From Bacteroidota bacterium (GTDB lineage Bacteria > Bacteroidota > Bacteroidia > Sphingobacteriales > Sphingobacteriaceae), in contig JAFDZM010000065.1 in NCBI GenBank assembly GCA_018266915.1, positions 1 through 64,000 of the forward strand: 64,000 bases of DNA. The letters are read 5' to 3'. Below, piece by piece: positions 44,146 to 54,057 of the stretch (position 1 is its first letter; every line of letters begins with the position of its first letter). The translations under genes were made by a program, and so were the position numbers. Under the pieces are notes generated by a model that ran no database searches, was not told the DNA's origin, and worked only from the letters and a program-made list of their open reading frames with translations.

Positions 44146-45549
44146 TTACTTGCAGTATCTGTTGATGATATCCAGTATCACCTTGTTTTTCTGCAACTGT
44201 GGCAGGTAATCAAACAGGATATAATGCTTTTCCGGGTCGGCTGCTAAAGCAGATTCCAGGAAGTTCAATGCCTCGTTATAGTTACCGGCAGCGAACAGGT
44301 AAGCTACCATACGATAGTATAATTCTGCAGCATCCGGGTTATTCTTTATCGCCTGCGACATTACTTCGATGGCTTCTGCCAGCTTGCTTTGCTCATAAAG
44401 CACAGATGAATAATCCAGCCATGCATCTATATCAACAGGGTTCAGTTCAACAACTTTCTCATAAGCCTGCTCGGCTTCGGCTATGTGACCGAGTTTGTAC
44501 TCGGCGTCAGCAATAGCAAACCAATAGTCGGCATTAGCTATATCCAGGTCGAGCGCTTTTTTGTAGAAGTGCAAAGCTTCAAAATAGCGTTCCTCAAAAT
44601 CAAGGGTTACACCAATACCGAACCAGCCATCGGCCAATTTCGAGTCCATTTTAACTGCTTTTTTGTAGAACGCGCGGGCGTCGTCCATTTGCTCCAGCTT
44701 TTCATAGCATTCGCCAATCGCGCAATAAGTATCCGCATTAGGCTGCTCATACTCAAATGTCTGGCGGTATACTTCTATCGCTTCTGCATACTTTTCCAGG
44801 TTTACCAAAGCATTGCCTTTGTTAAAATAGGCCGACGCAAAGCTGTCCTTAATCAGGATGGCATAATCGTAAGCATCGATAGCCTTTTCAAACAGGCTCA
44901 GCTTAGTGTAAGCATTTCCTAAGTTATACCAGGCAGCATAGCTGTAAGGCTCGCTGTCGATGTACTGCATGTAGAATTGCACACTCTCCTCCTGGTTGTC
45001 CATCACGTCGTAGCAAAAAGCCAGTTCGTAAAGGGCATCCTGGTTTTCCATGTTCTGCTGTAAGCACTGCTTCAGGTAGCTGATAGCAGTGTCATAGTCG
45101 CCCATGTTTTGGTACACGTAAGCCAGGTGCAGTAAAATTTCGTCAGTTTCATCAGCAAGTTCAAGGGCCTTTTCATAATTCTCCAACGCTTCCGAGTAGC
45201 GTTCCATGCTTTCATACAGATTACCGCGGATAATATAGATGTCCGCATCCGAAGCTTCGAGCATGGCCGCCTTCTCCAGCGACACGAATGCATCGCTGAC
45301 ACGATTGGTGACAACAAAAAGTTGGGCTTGCTTGATCAAAAATACTGCTGCAAATGGATGTTGGTTACACGCGTACTCTACCACTTGCAGGGCTTTCGCC
45401 GGGTCATTCTTTTCGATGTAGTAGTCGATAATGTTTTCAAACGCCTGCGCATCAAAAAAATACTGGTCATGATTACGAATCATTTCTTCGTAACGCTCCA
45501 CTGAGAACTTGGGGTCCTCAGTGAATCCAAATTCAAATTCTTCTTCCAT
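44146..45549 (-). CDS. TPR-repeat protein
   Basis: 467 residues made of about 11 to 12 tetratricopeptide repeats, with AAEQAYEKVVELNPVDIDAWLDYSSVL-like units throughout, so a superhelical binding scaffold. No signal peptide or membrane segment, so cytoplasmic. Acidic N-terminus. Partner unknown. The 264-base gap upstream holds no gene. Confidence 0.88.
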   Translation of the reverse strand: MEEEFEFGFTEDPKFSVERYEEMIRNHDQYFFDAQAFENIIDYYIEKNDPAKALQVVEYACNQHPFAAVFLIKQAQLFVVTNRVSDAFVSLEKAAMLEASDADIYIIRGNLYESMERYSEALENYEKALELADETDEILLHLAYVYQNMGDYDTAISYLKQCLQQNMENQDALYELAFCYDVMDNQEESVQFYMQYIDSEPYSYAAWYNLGNAYTKLSLFEKAIDAYDYAILIKDSFASAYFNKGNALVNLEKYAEAIEVYRQTFEYEQPNADTYCAIGECYEKLEQMDDARAFYKKAVKMDSKLADGWFGIGVTLDFEERYFEALHFYKKALDLDIANADYWFAIADAEYKLGHIAEAEQAYEKVVELNPVDIDAWLDYSSVLYEQSKLAEAIEVMSQAIKNNPDAAELYYRMVAYLFAAGNYNEALNFLESALAADPEKHYILFDYLPQLQKNKVILDIINRYCK

Positions 45550-45788
45550 TCAATAATATTTTTAAGAACGCCAGCTGCCATTGATCTTCCCGACGTCATC
45601 GGGGTTTTTAGGTCTAATTAGCCTTTGCTGAGATCAAATTACGATTAGTAACCATCCTTAGTTATATCAAGTTTTCAACATTCAAACATTCTTAACAAGG
45701 TTATTTACAAGTGCCTGATAGTAAATGACAAACATTTTTGGCGCTGTTAGCCTGGCAAAAGATGAGTGAAATAAATTGCCCTAAAGAT

Positions 45789-45796
45789 TTTACCTT
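45789..45796 (+). promoter_or_regulatory. -7 box of the aldehyde dehydrogenase gene
   Basis: TACCTTTG. Its position 17 bases before the ATG at 45814 excludes an upstream TTG start at 45796. Confidence 0.6.
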
Positions 45797-45813
45797 TGAC
45801 AAATTTACGATTT

Positions 45814-47355
45814 ATGAGCCATAATATTTCAGAGATCCTTAATCATTTACATATCAACGACAATAATGATGCCTATAGTACAGGCAGTCAATGGGGTAGC
45901 AGCGCAGGCGCTGAAGTGAAGGTTATCACCTCACCTGTAGATGGTAAAAAGATAGCTTCGGTGAAGCTGGCTACAGAGGAAGATTATAATAAAGTGATTG
46001 CGAAAGCAACTGAAGCATTTAAAAAATGGCGTAGCATGCCTGCCCCAAAACGCGGAGAAATTGTGCGCCAGATAGGCGAAGCTTTGCGTGCCAAAAAACA
46101 GGAATTGGGTGCTTTAGTCTCCTACGAAATGGGAAAAAGTTTGCAGGAAGGTTACGGCGAGGTGCAGGAAATGATCGACATCTGCGATTTTGCTGTAGGC
46201 TTAAGCAGACAATTATACGGGCTCACCATGCAATCAGAACGTGCAGAGCACCGCATGTATGAGCAGTATCATCCGCTAGGTATTGTAGGTATTATATCGG
46301 CCTTCAATTTCCCGGTAGCGGTTTGGAGCTGGAATGCGATGCTGGCCTGGGTTTGCGGCGATGTATGTGTTTGGAAACCATCTGAGAAAGCACCTTTAAC
46401 AGCTATCGCCTGTCAGCAAATTGCTCAGGAGGTGTTTGCCAAAAATGATATTCCAGAAGGCGTATCGTGCCTGGTAATTGGCGACAGGGTTGTTGGCGAA
46501 TTAATGTCGAATGATACTCGTGTACCTTTGGTTTCCGCTACTGGTTCAACACGCATGGGTAAGGCAGTTGGCGCAGCAGTAGGTGCACGTTTAGGCAGAA
46601 GTTTGCTTGAGCTTGGCGGAAATAATGCCATTATTGTAAGTCAGCATGCGGATTTGGATACGGTATTAGTAGGCGCTGTGTTTGGCGCTGTGGGTACTGC
46701 GGGCCAACGTTGTACTTCTACACGCAGGTTGATCATTCATGAGAGTGTTTATGATCAGTTCAAACAAAAAATAGTAAAAGCCTACGAACAAGTGCGTATC
46801 GGCAACCCGTTGGATGAGCATAACCACATGGGACCACTGATCGATAACGATGCTGTAAAACTATACCTGGATGCTATTGAAAAGTGTAAAGCAGAAGGCG
46901 GAAAGTTTGTTGTTGAAGGCGGCAAACTGGAAGGTGGCGACTATGCATCAGGCTGTTATGTAAAGCCTTGCATTGCCGAAGTGGAAAATCATTACAAAAT
47001 AGTTCAACACGAAACTTTTGCCCCTATACTATATTTAATAAAATACAGTTCATTAGAGGATGCTATCGGGATGCAAAATGCAGTTCCTCAAGGGCTTTCA
47101 TCGGCCATTATGACGAATAATTTGCGCGAAGCAGAACAATTTTTATCATCCGCTGGTTCTGACTGTGGCATAGCCAATGTAAACATAGGTACATCCGGAG
47201 CCGAAATAGGCGGCGCATTTGGAGGCGAAAAAGAAACAGGCGGCGGTCGCGAGTCGGGATCGGATGCATGGAAAGTTTATATGAGAAGGCAAACCAACAC
47301 AATCAATTATTCAACTAAATTACCGCTGGCACAAGGTATTAAATTCGACCTGTAG
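45814..47355 (+). CDS. Aldehyde dehydrogenase, ALDH7 / aminoadipate-semialdehyde type
   Basis: 513 residues. NAD-dependent oxidation of alpha-aminoadipic semialdehyde (lysine breakdown) is the known ALDH7 role. Catalytic Cys in GTAGQRCTSTRR, Glu in LLELGGNNA, and the N-terminal IISAFNFPVAVWSWN NAD fold are all present. The C-terminal GGGRESGSDAWKVYMRR is typical of the ALDH7 subfamily. No other lysine-catabolism gene is nearby. Confidence 0.9.
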   Translation: MSHNISEILNHLHINDNNDAYSTGSQWGSSAGAEVKVITSPVDGKKIASVKLATEEDYNKVIAKATEAFKKWRSMPAPKRGEIVRQIGEALRAKKQELGALVSYEMGKSLQEGYGEVQEMIDICDFAVGLSRQLYGLTMQSERAEHRMYEQYHPLGIVGIISAFNFPVAVWSWNAMLAWVCGDVCVWKPSEKAPLTAIACQQIAQEVFAKNDIPEGVSCLVIGDRVVGELMSNDTRVPLVSATGSTRMGKAVGAAVGARLGRSLLELGGNNAIIVSQHADLDTVLVGAVFGAVGTAGQRCTSTRRLIIHESVYDQFKQKIVKAYEQVRIGNPLDEHNHMGPLIDNDAVKLYLDAIEKCKAEGGKFVVEGGKLEGGDYASGCYVKPCIAEVENHYKIVQHETFAPILYLIKYSSLEDAIGMQNAVPQGLSSAIMTNNLREAEQFLSSAGSDCGIANVNIGTSGAEIGGAFGGEKETGGGRESGSDAWKVYMRRQTNTINYSTKLPLAQGIKFDL

Positions 47356-47376
47356 CTTATATACTTTATAAAATAG

Positions 47377-49017
47377 ATGCGTATACCCCAAAAATTCCTG
47401 ATAAGCTGCACGTTATTAGCTTGTTTATTTACTGGTTTAACCAGTTCGGCACAAACATTACCGCCATCTCAACCCGATCCCCCCAAGGATTGGTTTGCCC
47501 TCGACCAAAAGACCGATGATTATTTTGGCGTAAGTCTTAAACAGGCTTACCAGTTCGTCAATGGGCAGAAAAGTAAGCCTGTGATCGTAGGCATTATCGA
47601 TAGCGGTGCAGATACTCTGCAAAAAGATTTGCAAGGCGTTTTCTGGACCAACCCAAAAGAAAAAGCCGGCAACGGAAAGGATGATGACCATAACGGCTAT
47701 GTAGATGACATTCACGGATGGGATTTCCTGGGCGGACCGGGCGGTAAATGCGATTTCAACGAAACCGAAGAAGAAGTAAGGGAATATCAGCGTCTGAAAG
47801 AAAAATATCTGCCCCTGACCGAAGCAACAGCTACCGATAAAAAGGAATTTGCGTACTGGACTAAAGTAAAAATGGAGTATGATTCCACTGTCACTAAAGC
47901 CCGCACTGAAAGCAACCAGTTATCGCCTATCCTGAATGCATTGGTTGAAACCAGCGGTTACGTAAGGCATGCTTTAAACCTGAAATCTAACCAGACATTT
48001 ACCAAAGCTGATGTGGAACGAATGCAAGCGGCCAACGACACTCTTGCGGAAGTAAAAAATCTGTGGATGATTGCCTTCAGTGAAGAGGTATCCACCAGTA
48101 CCAACGTAAAAGTTCTTAAAGAATTAAGCGAGTACATGACCAAGCTCAACAACTCTTTAAATCCCGACCTGGATGCCCGCAAACGTATCGTAGGCGATGA
48201 TCCGGATGCGCTAGATCATAAACCTTATGGCAACAATAAGCTAAAGTTCAGTGATGCTTCGCATGGTACAGGTGTAGCCGGACTTGTTGGTGCAGTTCGC
48301 AACAATGGTTATGGCATTGATGGCGTAGCTGATAATGTTAGGCTGATGATTCTTAAAGCCGTGCCTAACGGCGACGAGTATGATAAGGATGAAGTTAACG
48401 CTATTCATTACGCAGTTGACAATGGCGCACGGGTAATTAATATGAGCTTTGGCAAAAAAATATCACCTCATAAAGTATGGCTTGACGAAGCCTTTAAATA
48501 CGCGGCAGATCACGATGTATTATTGGTACAAGCTGCAGGAAATGATAACCAGAATGTGGATGTAAAACCCGATTATCCGAATGACACATTTGCCGATGGT
48601 TCAGTTACTGATATGGATAATGTGATCAACGTGGGTGCATCGGGCTTAAAATTGGGTGATAGCCTGGCTGCAAGTTTTAGCAATTATGGGCAAAAAAATG
48701 TTGATGTATTTGCGCCTGGCGTGAAGGTTACTTCAATAGACAGTGATGCTGAAACCAATACTGAAGACGGTACCAGTTTTTCAGCACCGATAGTTACCGG
48801 CATAGCTTCGCTAATATTGGAATATTATCCTTCGTTAAGTGCCAAGCAGGTAAAGCAGGCGATTTTGGAATCGGCCACTCCGTTAAAAGGTGTAATGGTA
48901 TTAAAACCGGGCACAAAAGAGAAGGTAGATTTTACCACGCTTTGTAAAACGGGTGGTATTGTGAATGCACGTTTGGCATTAGAGATTGCGTCGAAGATGA
49001 AAGGTGAGCGGAAATAG
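47377..49017 (+). CDS. Exported subtilisin-like serine protease (S8)
   Basis: 546 residues. Signal peptide (TSSAQ). Triad: Asp75 in IIDSGAD, His296 in SHGTGVAG and Ser467 in GTSFSAP. Between Asp and His lies an insertion of about 200 residues, much of it helical (residues 110-260). This is longer than in plain subtilases and is likely a family-specific domain. It is exported, possibly surface-anchored. Confidence 0.92.
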   Translation: MRIPQKFLISCTLLACLFTGLTSSAQTLPPSQPDPPKDWFALDQKTDDYFGVSLKQAYQFVNGQKSKPVIVGIIDSGADTLQKDLQGVFWTNPKEKAGNGKDDDHNGYVDDIHGWDFLGGPGGKCDFNETEEEVREYQRLKEKYLPLTEATATDKKEFAYWTKVKMEYDSTVTKARTESNQLSPILNALVETSGYVRHALNLKSNQTFTKADVERMQAANDTLAEVKNLWMIAFSEEVSTSTNVKVLKELSEYMTKLNNSLNPDLDARKRIVGDDPDALDHKPYGNNKLKFSDASHGTGVAGLVGAVRNNGYGIDGVADNVRLMILKAVPNGDEYDKDEVNAIHYAVDNGARVINMSFGKKISPHKVWLDEAFKYAADHDVLLVQAAGNDNQNVDVKPDYPNDTFADGSVTDMDNVINVGASGLKLGDSLAASFSNYGQKNVDVFAPGVKVTSIDSDAETNTEDGTSFSAPIVTGIASLILEYYPSLSAKQVKQAILESATPLKGVMVLKPGTKEKVDFTTLCKTGGIVNARLALEIASKMKGERK

Positions 49018-49081
49018 TACCAGCGGCAGTAGCAGTTTTTTGCAGTTGAATGTAAAAAAGTTGTACGGCTGTTTACCCCAA

Positions 49082-49111
49082 TTGCAATTAACACATTAGT
49101 GATTATATTTG
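49082..49111 (+). promoter_or_regulatory. pdhB promoter with a palindrome at the -7 box
   Basis: TTG (49082-49084), a 19-base spacer, TATATTTG (49104-49111). The box runs into TTTGCGttCGCAAA, a short inverted repeat. Confidence 0.7.
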
Positions 49112-49139
49112 CGTTCGCAAAAATTCATTTAAAATAATA

Positions 49140-50123
49140 ATGAGAGAAATACAATTCAGAGAAGCGCTTCGTGAAGCTATGAGCGAAGAGATGCGCAAGG
49201 ACGATAAAATATACCTGATGGGTGAGGAAGTGGCCGAGTATAACGGTGCCTATAAAGTAAGCCAGGGTATGCTGGATGAATTTGGCGCCAAACGCGTTAT
49301 TGACACCCCGATCTCTGAATTAGGCTTTGCCGGTATCGGTATCGGTTCAGCAATGAACGGTTTACGTCCGATTATCGAATTCATGACCTTCAACTTCTCG
49401 CTGGTAGCTATCGACCAGATCATCAATGGCGCTGCCAAGATCATGTCGATGAGCGGTGGCCAGTTTTCAGTGCCTATCGTGTTCCGCGGTCCTACCGGTA
49501 ACGCAGGTATGCTAAGCTCACAGCACAGCCAGTGTTTTGAAAACTGGTATGCCAACTGCCCGGGCCTGAAAGTGGTTGTTCCATCAAATCCATACGATGC
49601 CAAAGGTTTATTAAAATCTTCTATTCTTGATCCCGATCCGGTGATTTTTATGGAATCAGAATTAATGTATGGCGATAAAGGCGAAGTACCTGAAGAAACT
49701 TATTATATCCCGCTTGGCAAAGCAAACGTAACCAAAGAAGGTACCGATGTTACCCTGGTTGGTTTCGGCAAGATTATGAAAGTTGTAAATGCTGCTGCTG
49801 CCGAGTTGGAAAAAGAAGGGATCCACGCCGAAGTGATTGATCTGCGCACTGTACGCCCTATCGATTATGACACAGTGATCAACTCAGTTAAGAAAACAAA
49901 CCGTATGGTCTTTGTTGAAGAAAGCTGGCCGTTGGGTTCAATCGCTACTGAAGTTGCGTTCAAAGTGCAGAAAGATGCATTTGATTATTTAGATGCTCCT
50001 ATCCTGCGTATTATGGGCGGCGATGTTCCGCTTCCTTATGCACCAACTTTGATACAAGAATATTTGCCTAACCCAGAACGCGTGATCAAGGCAGTAAAAG
50101 AAGTAATGTACGTTACAAAATAG
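49140..50123 (+). CDS. pdhB: Pyruvate dehydrogenase E1 beta subunit
   Basis: 327 residues. TPP-dependent E1 beta chain; opens with REALREAMSEEMRKDDKIYLMGEEV and has GPTGNAGMLSSQHSQ and LRIMGGDVPLPYAP. The alpha chain is not adjacent and must lie elsewhere. Ended by a hairpin. Confidence 0.95.
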   Translation: MREIQFREALREAMSEEMRKDDKIYLMGEEVAEYNGAYKVSQGMLDEFGAKRVIDTPISELGFAGIGIGSAMNGLRPIIEFMTFNFSLVAIDQIINGAAKIMSMSGGQFSVPIVFRGPTGNAGMLSSQHSQCFENWYANCPGLKVVVPSNPYDAKGLLKSSILDPDPVIFMESELMYGDKGEVPEETYYIPLGKANVTKEGTDVTLVGFGKIMKVVNAAAAELEKEGIHAEVIDLRTVRPIDYDTVINSVKKTNRMVFVEESWPLGSIATEVAFKVQKDAFDYLDAPILRIMGGDVPLPYAPTLIQEYLPNPERVIKAVKEVMYVTK

Positions 50124-50160
50124 CCTCACCCCGGCCCTCTCCAGGGGAGAGGGAGTTAGG
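50124..50160. repeat. CCCTCTCC/GGAGAGGG palindromic element
   Basis: CCTCACCCCGGCCCTCTCC followed by GGGGAGAGGGAG, with an 8-bp stem (50135-50142 with 50146-50153). This pattern is, from memory, a recurring intergenic element in several phyla. Confidence 0.7.
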
Positions 50161-50170
50161 AAAATATAAC

Positions 50171-50203
50171 AGCCTCGATGGAATTAATCGGGGCTTTTGT
50201 TTT
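50171..50203 (+). terminator. Terminator after pdhB
   Basis: AGCCTCGAT pairs with ATCGGGGCT (one T-G) and TTTTGTTTTTT follows. Confidence 0.8.
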
Positions 50204-50221
50204 TTAATAGTAATTTAGAAT

Positions 50222-50437
50222 ATGAGCTCACCAAAAACATTATTCATACTCATCATGGTCATCTTCGTTGGCATGATGATCGTTAATGTAAACAGTATCA
50301 TTAATGGGATAGAGAAGCATGAGACCTGGCGCATCGCAGTTGCTGCCGGCTCGTCAGTTATTATGATCGTACCAATCATATTAATTTTGATCAGGTTATC
50401 GAGAATAAAAAAGCAGCAACAAAAAGATAACAAATAA
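50222..50437 (+). CDS. Small hypothetical membrane protein
   Basis: 71 residues with two hydrophobic helices (residues 7-25 and 40-58) and a Lys/Gln-rich end. Short, but framed by hairpins on both sides, which supports a real gene. Function unknown. Confidence 0.5.
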   Translation: MSSPKTLFILIMVIFVGMMIVNVNSIINGIEKHETWRIAVAAGSSVIMIVPIILILIRLSRIKKQQQKDNK

Positions 50438-50461
50438 AAATGCCCCTTACGGGGCATTTTC
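50436..50461. terminator. Bidirectional terminator
   Basis: AAAATGCCCC pairs with GGGGCATTTT around TTAC; A- and T-runs on both sides, between convergent genes. Confidence 0.85.
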
Positions 50462-50479
50462 GTTATATGCTGATTTTTG

Positions 50480-50854
50480 CTAATTCGTAGCGCTCCACCC
50501 ATCACTCCATCCGTTACCTCCGGCTTTGGTATCTTTTACCATTTTATCATATTTAACTGCCTGTGCAGGAGTTAATACAGCTTTTATTTTCTTAACTGTA
50601 GCCTCGCGCAATGGGCGAACAGCCACTACCATTTTATCGGTATTGCCGTGCTCGTCTTTTTTTATCTTTTCAAATTTATCAGCCGACTCTTTATAAATAG
50701 CCTGAATTTTTTCAGTTTGCTTATCGTTCAACTTTAGCTCTTTCTGCAGGCCTTTGGCTTTTTCTTCCGGAGTGCCAACTGTTGGATGAGTTCCCTGGGC
50801 GCGTGCTGCTGTTATTCCGATAACCAAACAGCATATTAACAAAATTTTCTTCAT
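50480..50854 (-). CDS. Exported Spy/CpxP-like protein
   Basis: 124 residues. Signal peptide (ARAQ) then a helical region of Lys/Glu-rich heptads, and LTPAQAVKYDKM, an LTxxQ-type motif of periplasmic Spy/CpxP chaperones and their Bacteroidota relatives. Function probably periplasmic chaperone or stress sensor. Confidence 0.7.
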   Translation of the reverse strand: MKKILLICCLVIGITAARAQGTHPTVGTPEEKAKGLQKELKLNDKQTEKIQAIYKESADKFEKIKKDEHGNTDKMVVAVRPLREATVKKIKAVLTPAQAVKYDKMVKDTKAGGNGWSDGWSATN

Positions 50855-50930
50855 GGGTTTTAAGGTTAAATATGATTTAAATATAGACGTTTATTTTGCT
50901 TATAGCTAACATATTACTATTAATAATTAT

Positions 50931-53189
50931 TTATTTATTGGCATTCATAGGCATACACATCGGGATGCCAGCTTTGTGTTTAAATGTTAATTGTTTCAGG
51001 TGCATGGCCATTGCTTTATCATCGCCTTCTGTGATATGCAAGAATTGATTGGGTGCTAAATTTTTAAAATGCTGCACAGTCTGGCTTCCAGCCCATTTGA
51101 TCTCGATATCATCAATCCATTTAGCCTGGCCAATCCCAATCTCCTGCCTCAAAGGCGACGATCCAAAACTTCCTCCTGAGTTAACATCTTTATAAACGCT
51201 TCTTTTTACCCCTTTTTCAGTAAAAGTCACTTTTATATGGCTGCCTATTGCACAGCGGTTTGCTTTTACGCCTTCCAGCTTTAGGGATATCCAATTATTA
51301 TTGTTTTGACCAGGGTTTACATATAATGAGCTGTTGTAAGAATCTCCCTTAAAAGCACCGCCCATTTCAATAAAAATGTCCTGGATACCTGTATTCCGAA
51401 TATCGGCGAAGGCTACTCCATGCCCCTTTTGTAAATTACCAGTACGTGATGAAGTGGTTACATCCGCAAATCGTTTACCGTCTATATTCTTAAACAGTTT
51501 ATTAGGAACCAGCGACTTGAAATCAGGGTTTCCGGTACCGAAGTACATATCCGGGTAACCGTCGTTATCAATATCACCAAAATTTGCGCCCATGCTGTAA
51601 ACCACTTTATTGAGTCCAACTTCATTGGTCACCTCAGTAAAAGTACCATCGTGGTTATTTCTGAACAGAAACGTATTACCCATTTTCGGGATAGGCTTGC
51701 CAAGGCCTTCCGCAGCAGCAAAATAGGCCAATGGCTTATTCATCCGGTTATTGTAATCACCAACTATTATATCGGGCCAGCCATCATTGTTGTAATCAAA
51801 GAACCAGGTGGTAAAAGTGGGCTCGGTATTTTTATCGAGACCAGCCTGTACAGAAACATCATCAAAATCAATGGCCTTACCTGGCTTGCACTTATTTTTA
51901 AGGAGATATTTATTACCATCCATAGTCGATATAAATATGTCGGGCCAGCCGTCGTTATTATAATCGGCAGAAGTTACCCCTTTTGCAAAGGCCGTCAGGT
52001 TACAATGTGCACTGTCGGTGACATTGGTAAAAGTGCCATCACCATTGTTGACATATAGCATGCAAGTATGCGTGCCACCCGCATCCATACCTCCCGCGTT
52101 TTCTGTACCAATAAATACATCCAGGTAACCATCGTTATTGAAATCGGCCCAGGTAGCGGCCTGTGTGGGGTGAAAAAATAACAAGCCACTGGGTATCGTA
52201 ACATCTGTAAATGTGCCGTCGCCATTATTTCGTAGCAGTGAGCTCGGCTGATTGCCAAAGCCCTCGGTATTCCATGCGCCTCTTAAGACAAAAATATCCA
52301 GGTTGCCATCATTATTGTAATCCACCTGCTGAATATTCAGTCCACCAGTTATCCCCTTCAGCCCGCTTTGTTCAGTAACATCAGTAAAGGTTCCGTCTTT
52401 GTTACTCTGAAAATAATGCAACGGGTCAGTCAGGTCCCAGCCGGAGGTAATAATATCCAGGTAACCGTCGTTATTAAAATCATCTATAATAACACCGCCC
52501 GCGCGTCCAAAAACATCTAAACCCAGATCGGCAGCCATATCGGTAAATGGTTTCACTTTGTAGCCGGTGTCTGCATCAAGCCCCGGTATCAAAAATTCTT
52601 TAGGCACCGCTTTGGGGTAAGTGCCTAAGGTCATAAAAGCTACGTTAAGCAGCCAGCGCGATGTCAGATCATCAGGTTCGGACTTAAGTATAGTTTCGTA
52701 TACCTGTATCGCCTTTGATGAGCCCGCTTTAATGCGGTGGACACCTTCATCTTTTATCGGGAAGATACATGATGAACCTGTATGATTAAGCATGCAGTTA
52801 GTACGTTCGCCCAAACGCATATAAGCAATGCCCATATCCGGAAGCATATCGTTTACATCATTAAAATCCATCCTGTTCATCAGCTTTTCATAGATATCGA
52901 CAGCTTTTTGCTCCTGGCCTTCTTTTAGTAATAAGGCAGCCTTTGCTTTTAGCGAAAAAACATTCTGCGTATTGTTTGGCTGGTTAAGAAGCGAATCAAT
53001 ATAAGCCAGCTTGGGTTTAGCATTAAAAGGGTTGGCCATATTGTTATTGCGTTTTGCCAGGGCCCGAAGCAGTTCAATCATTTGTGCATGCGGCGAGGGT
53101 TCTGCATTACGATATGCAATAAACCCCGTTATACTCAGTAGTATCACCGCCGAGATAATAACTTTAGGTATATGTTTTTTAAGTTTCAT
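50931..53189 (-). CDS. FG-GAP/VCBS beta-propeller protein with UnbV C-terminus
   Basis: 752 residues from ATG (MKLKKHIPK), ten codons inside the longest frame. N-terminal membrane helix, a TPR-like region (about 60-190), then seven to eight FG-GAP repeats carrying DFNNDGYLD calcium-loop motifs, and an ASPIC/UnbV domain at about 660-740 (NNWISLKLEGVKANRCAIGSHIKVT). Such proteins are commonly surface or periplasmic binding proteins. Role unknown. Confidence 0.88.
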   Translation of the reverse strand: MKLKKHIPKVIISAVILLSITGFIAYRNAEPSPHAQMIELLRALAKRNNNMANPFNAKPKLAYIDSLLNQPNNTQNVFSLKAKAALLLKEGQEQKAVDIYEKLMNRMDFNDVNDMLPDMGIAYMRLGERTNCMLNHTGSSCIFPIKDEGVHRIKAGSSKAIQVYETILKSEPDDLTSRWLLNVAFMTLGTYPKAVPKEFLIPGLDADTGYKVKPFTDMAADLGLDVFGRAGGVIIDDFNNDGYLDIITSGWDLTDPLHYFQSNKDGTFTDVTEQSGLKGITGGLNIQQVDYNNDGNLDIFVLRGAWNTEGFGNQPSSLLRNNGDGTFTDVTIPSGLLFFHPTQAATWADFNNDGYLDVFIGTENAGGMDAGGTHTCMLYVNNGDGTFTNVTDSAHCNLTAFAKGVTSADYNNDGWPDIFISTMDGNKYLLKNKCKPGKAIDFDDVSVQAGLDKNTEPTFTTWFFDYNNDGWPDIIVGDYNNRMNKPLAYFAAAEGLGKPIPKMGNTFLFRNNHDGTFTEVTNEVGLNKVVYSMGANFGDIDNDGYPDMYFGTGNPDFKSLVPNKLFKNIDGKRFADVTTSSRTGNLQKGHGVAFADIRNTGIQDIFIEMGGAFKGDSYNSSLYVNPGQNNNNWISLKLEGVKANRCAIGSHIKVTFTEKGVKRSVYKDVNSGGSFGSSPLRQEIGIGQAKWIDDIEIKWAGSQTVQHFKNLAPNQFLHITEGDDKAMAMHLKQLTFKHKAGIPMCMPMNANK

Positions 53190-53425
53190 TGTTGTAAGTG
53201 CTAATGCATCACGCCACACCCATTTAGAGGTAATGAAAGGCGATGCGGTAAATAATATCCCGATTTCTCAGCCCGATCTGTATAACAGAATCAGCCTGTG
53301 CAAATGTGCTAAAAGGAATAGTTGGCTTAGTGCCTATGGTTTATCTGAACTAACATATCAGGCAAACACACCAAAAGCACAGCCATTAGCTGAGCATAAC
53401 TATTCCGGAAAATTTGATTAGGGAT
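53190..53425. other. Gap without an assigned gene
   Basis: 236 bases. A 62-codon plus-strand frame (ATG at 53234) is open but I recognise nothing in it and see no promoter box. No strong structure. Confidence 0.4.
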
Positions 53426-53968
53426 TTAACACTTAGGTGGTGGTGCCGGACTGGCGAGGATATGGTCAATAATGTCAGAATTGATGCTGGCGTTATTTTT
53501 TTTCAATATAGTAATAGGAGTAACAAAAAGATACTTCACTACCTGGCAATTATAGTCACTAAGTATACTTAATTTTCCAAAAGGCACGTGGTCCTTTTTA
53601 GCATTCGGGATATCTGCAATTCTACGAGCGTTTATAATATTCTGATTGATGAGCTTTGTCTTCTTATAGTTCGGAATACACATCAGGTAAAGTGTATCCC
53701 TCGTCATCTTGATTTTAACGTAATTGTAACTGTTATTCTGAAACTGCACCTGCCCTGCGACAGCTACATAATCTTTCCAGTCTTCAACGGAGGGCATTTT
53801 TACCGGGACTTTAACGGACACCAGGTCATCAAGACTGTATTTATCCATACTGATCTGCTCGTTAAACAATTTATCAGACCGGTAGACAGAATAAAAATAC
53901 AAAGCCATGTGCCCATATAAGCTGTACAGATGTAATAAAAGAAGCGATACGGCCAATAATTTCTTCAC
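53426..53968 (-). CDS. Hypothetical protein with N-terminal membrane segment
   Basis: 180 residues: hydrophobic N-terminus (MKKLLAVSLLLLHLYSLYGHMALYF), then a conserved-looking body (YSLDDLVSVKVPVKMPSVEDW, RDTLYLMCIPNY, NARRIADIPNAKKDHVPFG). I recall similar proteins in Pedobacter but not a function. Pro/Cys-rich end. Confidence 0.7.
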   Translation of the reverse strand: MKKLLAVSLLLLHLYSLYGHMALYFYSVYRSDKLFNEQISMDKYSLDDLVSVKVPVKMPSVEDWKDYVAVAGQVQFQNNSYNYVKIKMTRDTLYLMCIPNYKKTKLINQNIINARRIADIPNAKKDHVPFGKLSILSDYNCQVVKYLFVTPITILKKNNASINSDIIDHILASPAPPPKC

Positions 53969-54057
53969 GGGGCGGCAGAAACTGATGCTTTACAGGTTGA
54001 TAATTTATCTAAAATACAACCTTATTTCTAAATATCAAGCAATCAGTATGGTATAAA

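Noticed and set aside
43934..44148. CRISPR-like regular repeats
   Set aside because: Units are 8 bp and contiguous with no unique spacers, and no cas genes occur.
53234..53421. 62-codon plus-strand frame in the gap before the hypothetical gene
   Set aside because: No recognisable family, no promoter box. Kept only as a note.
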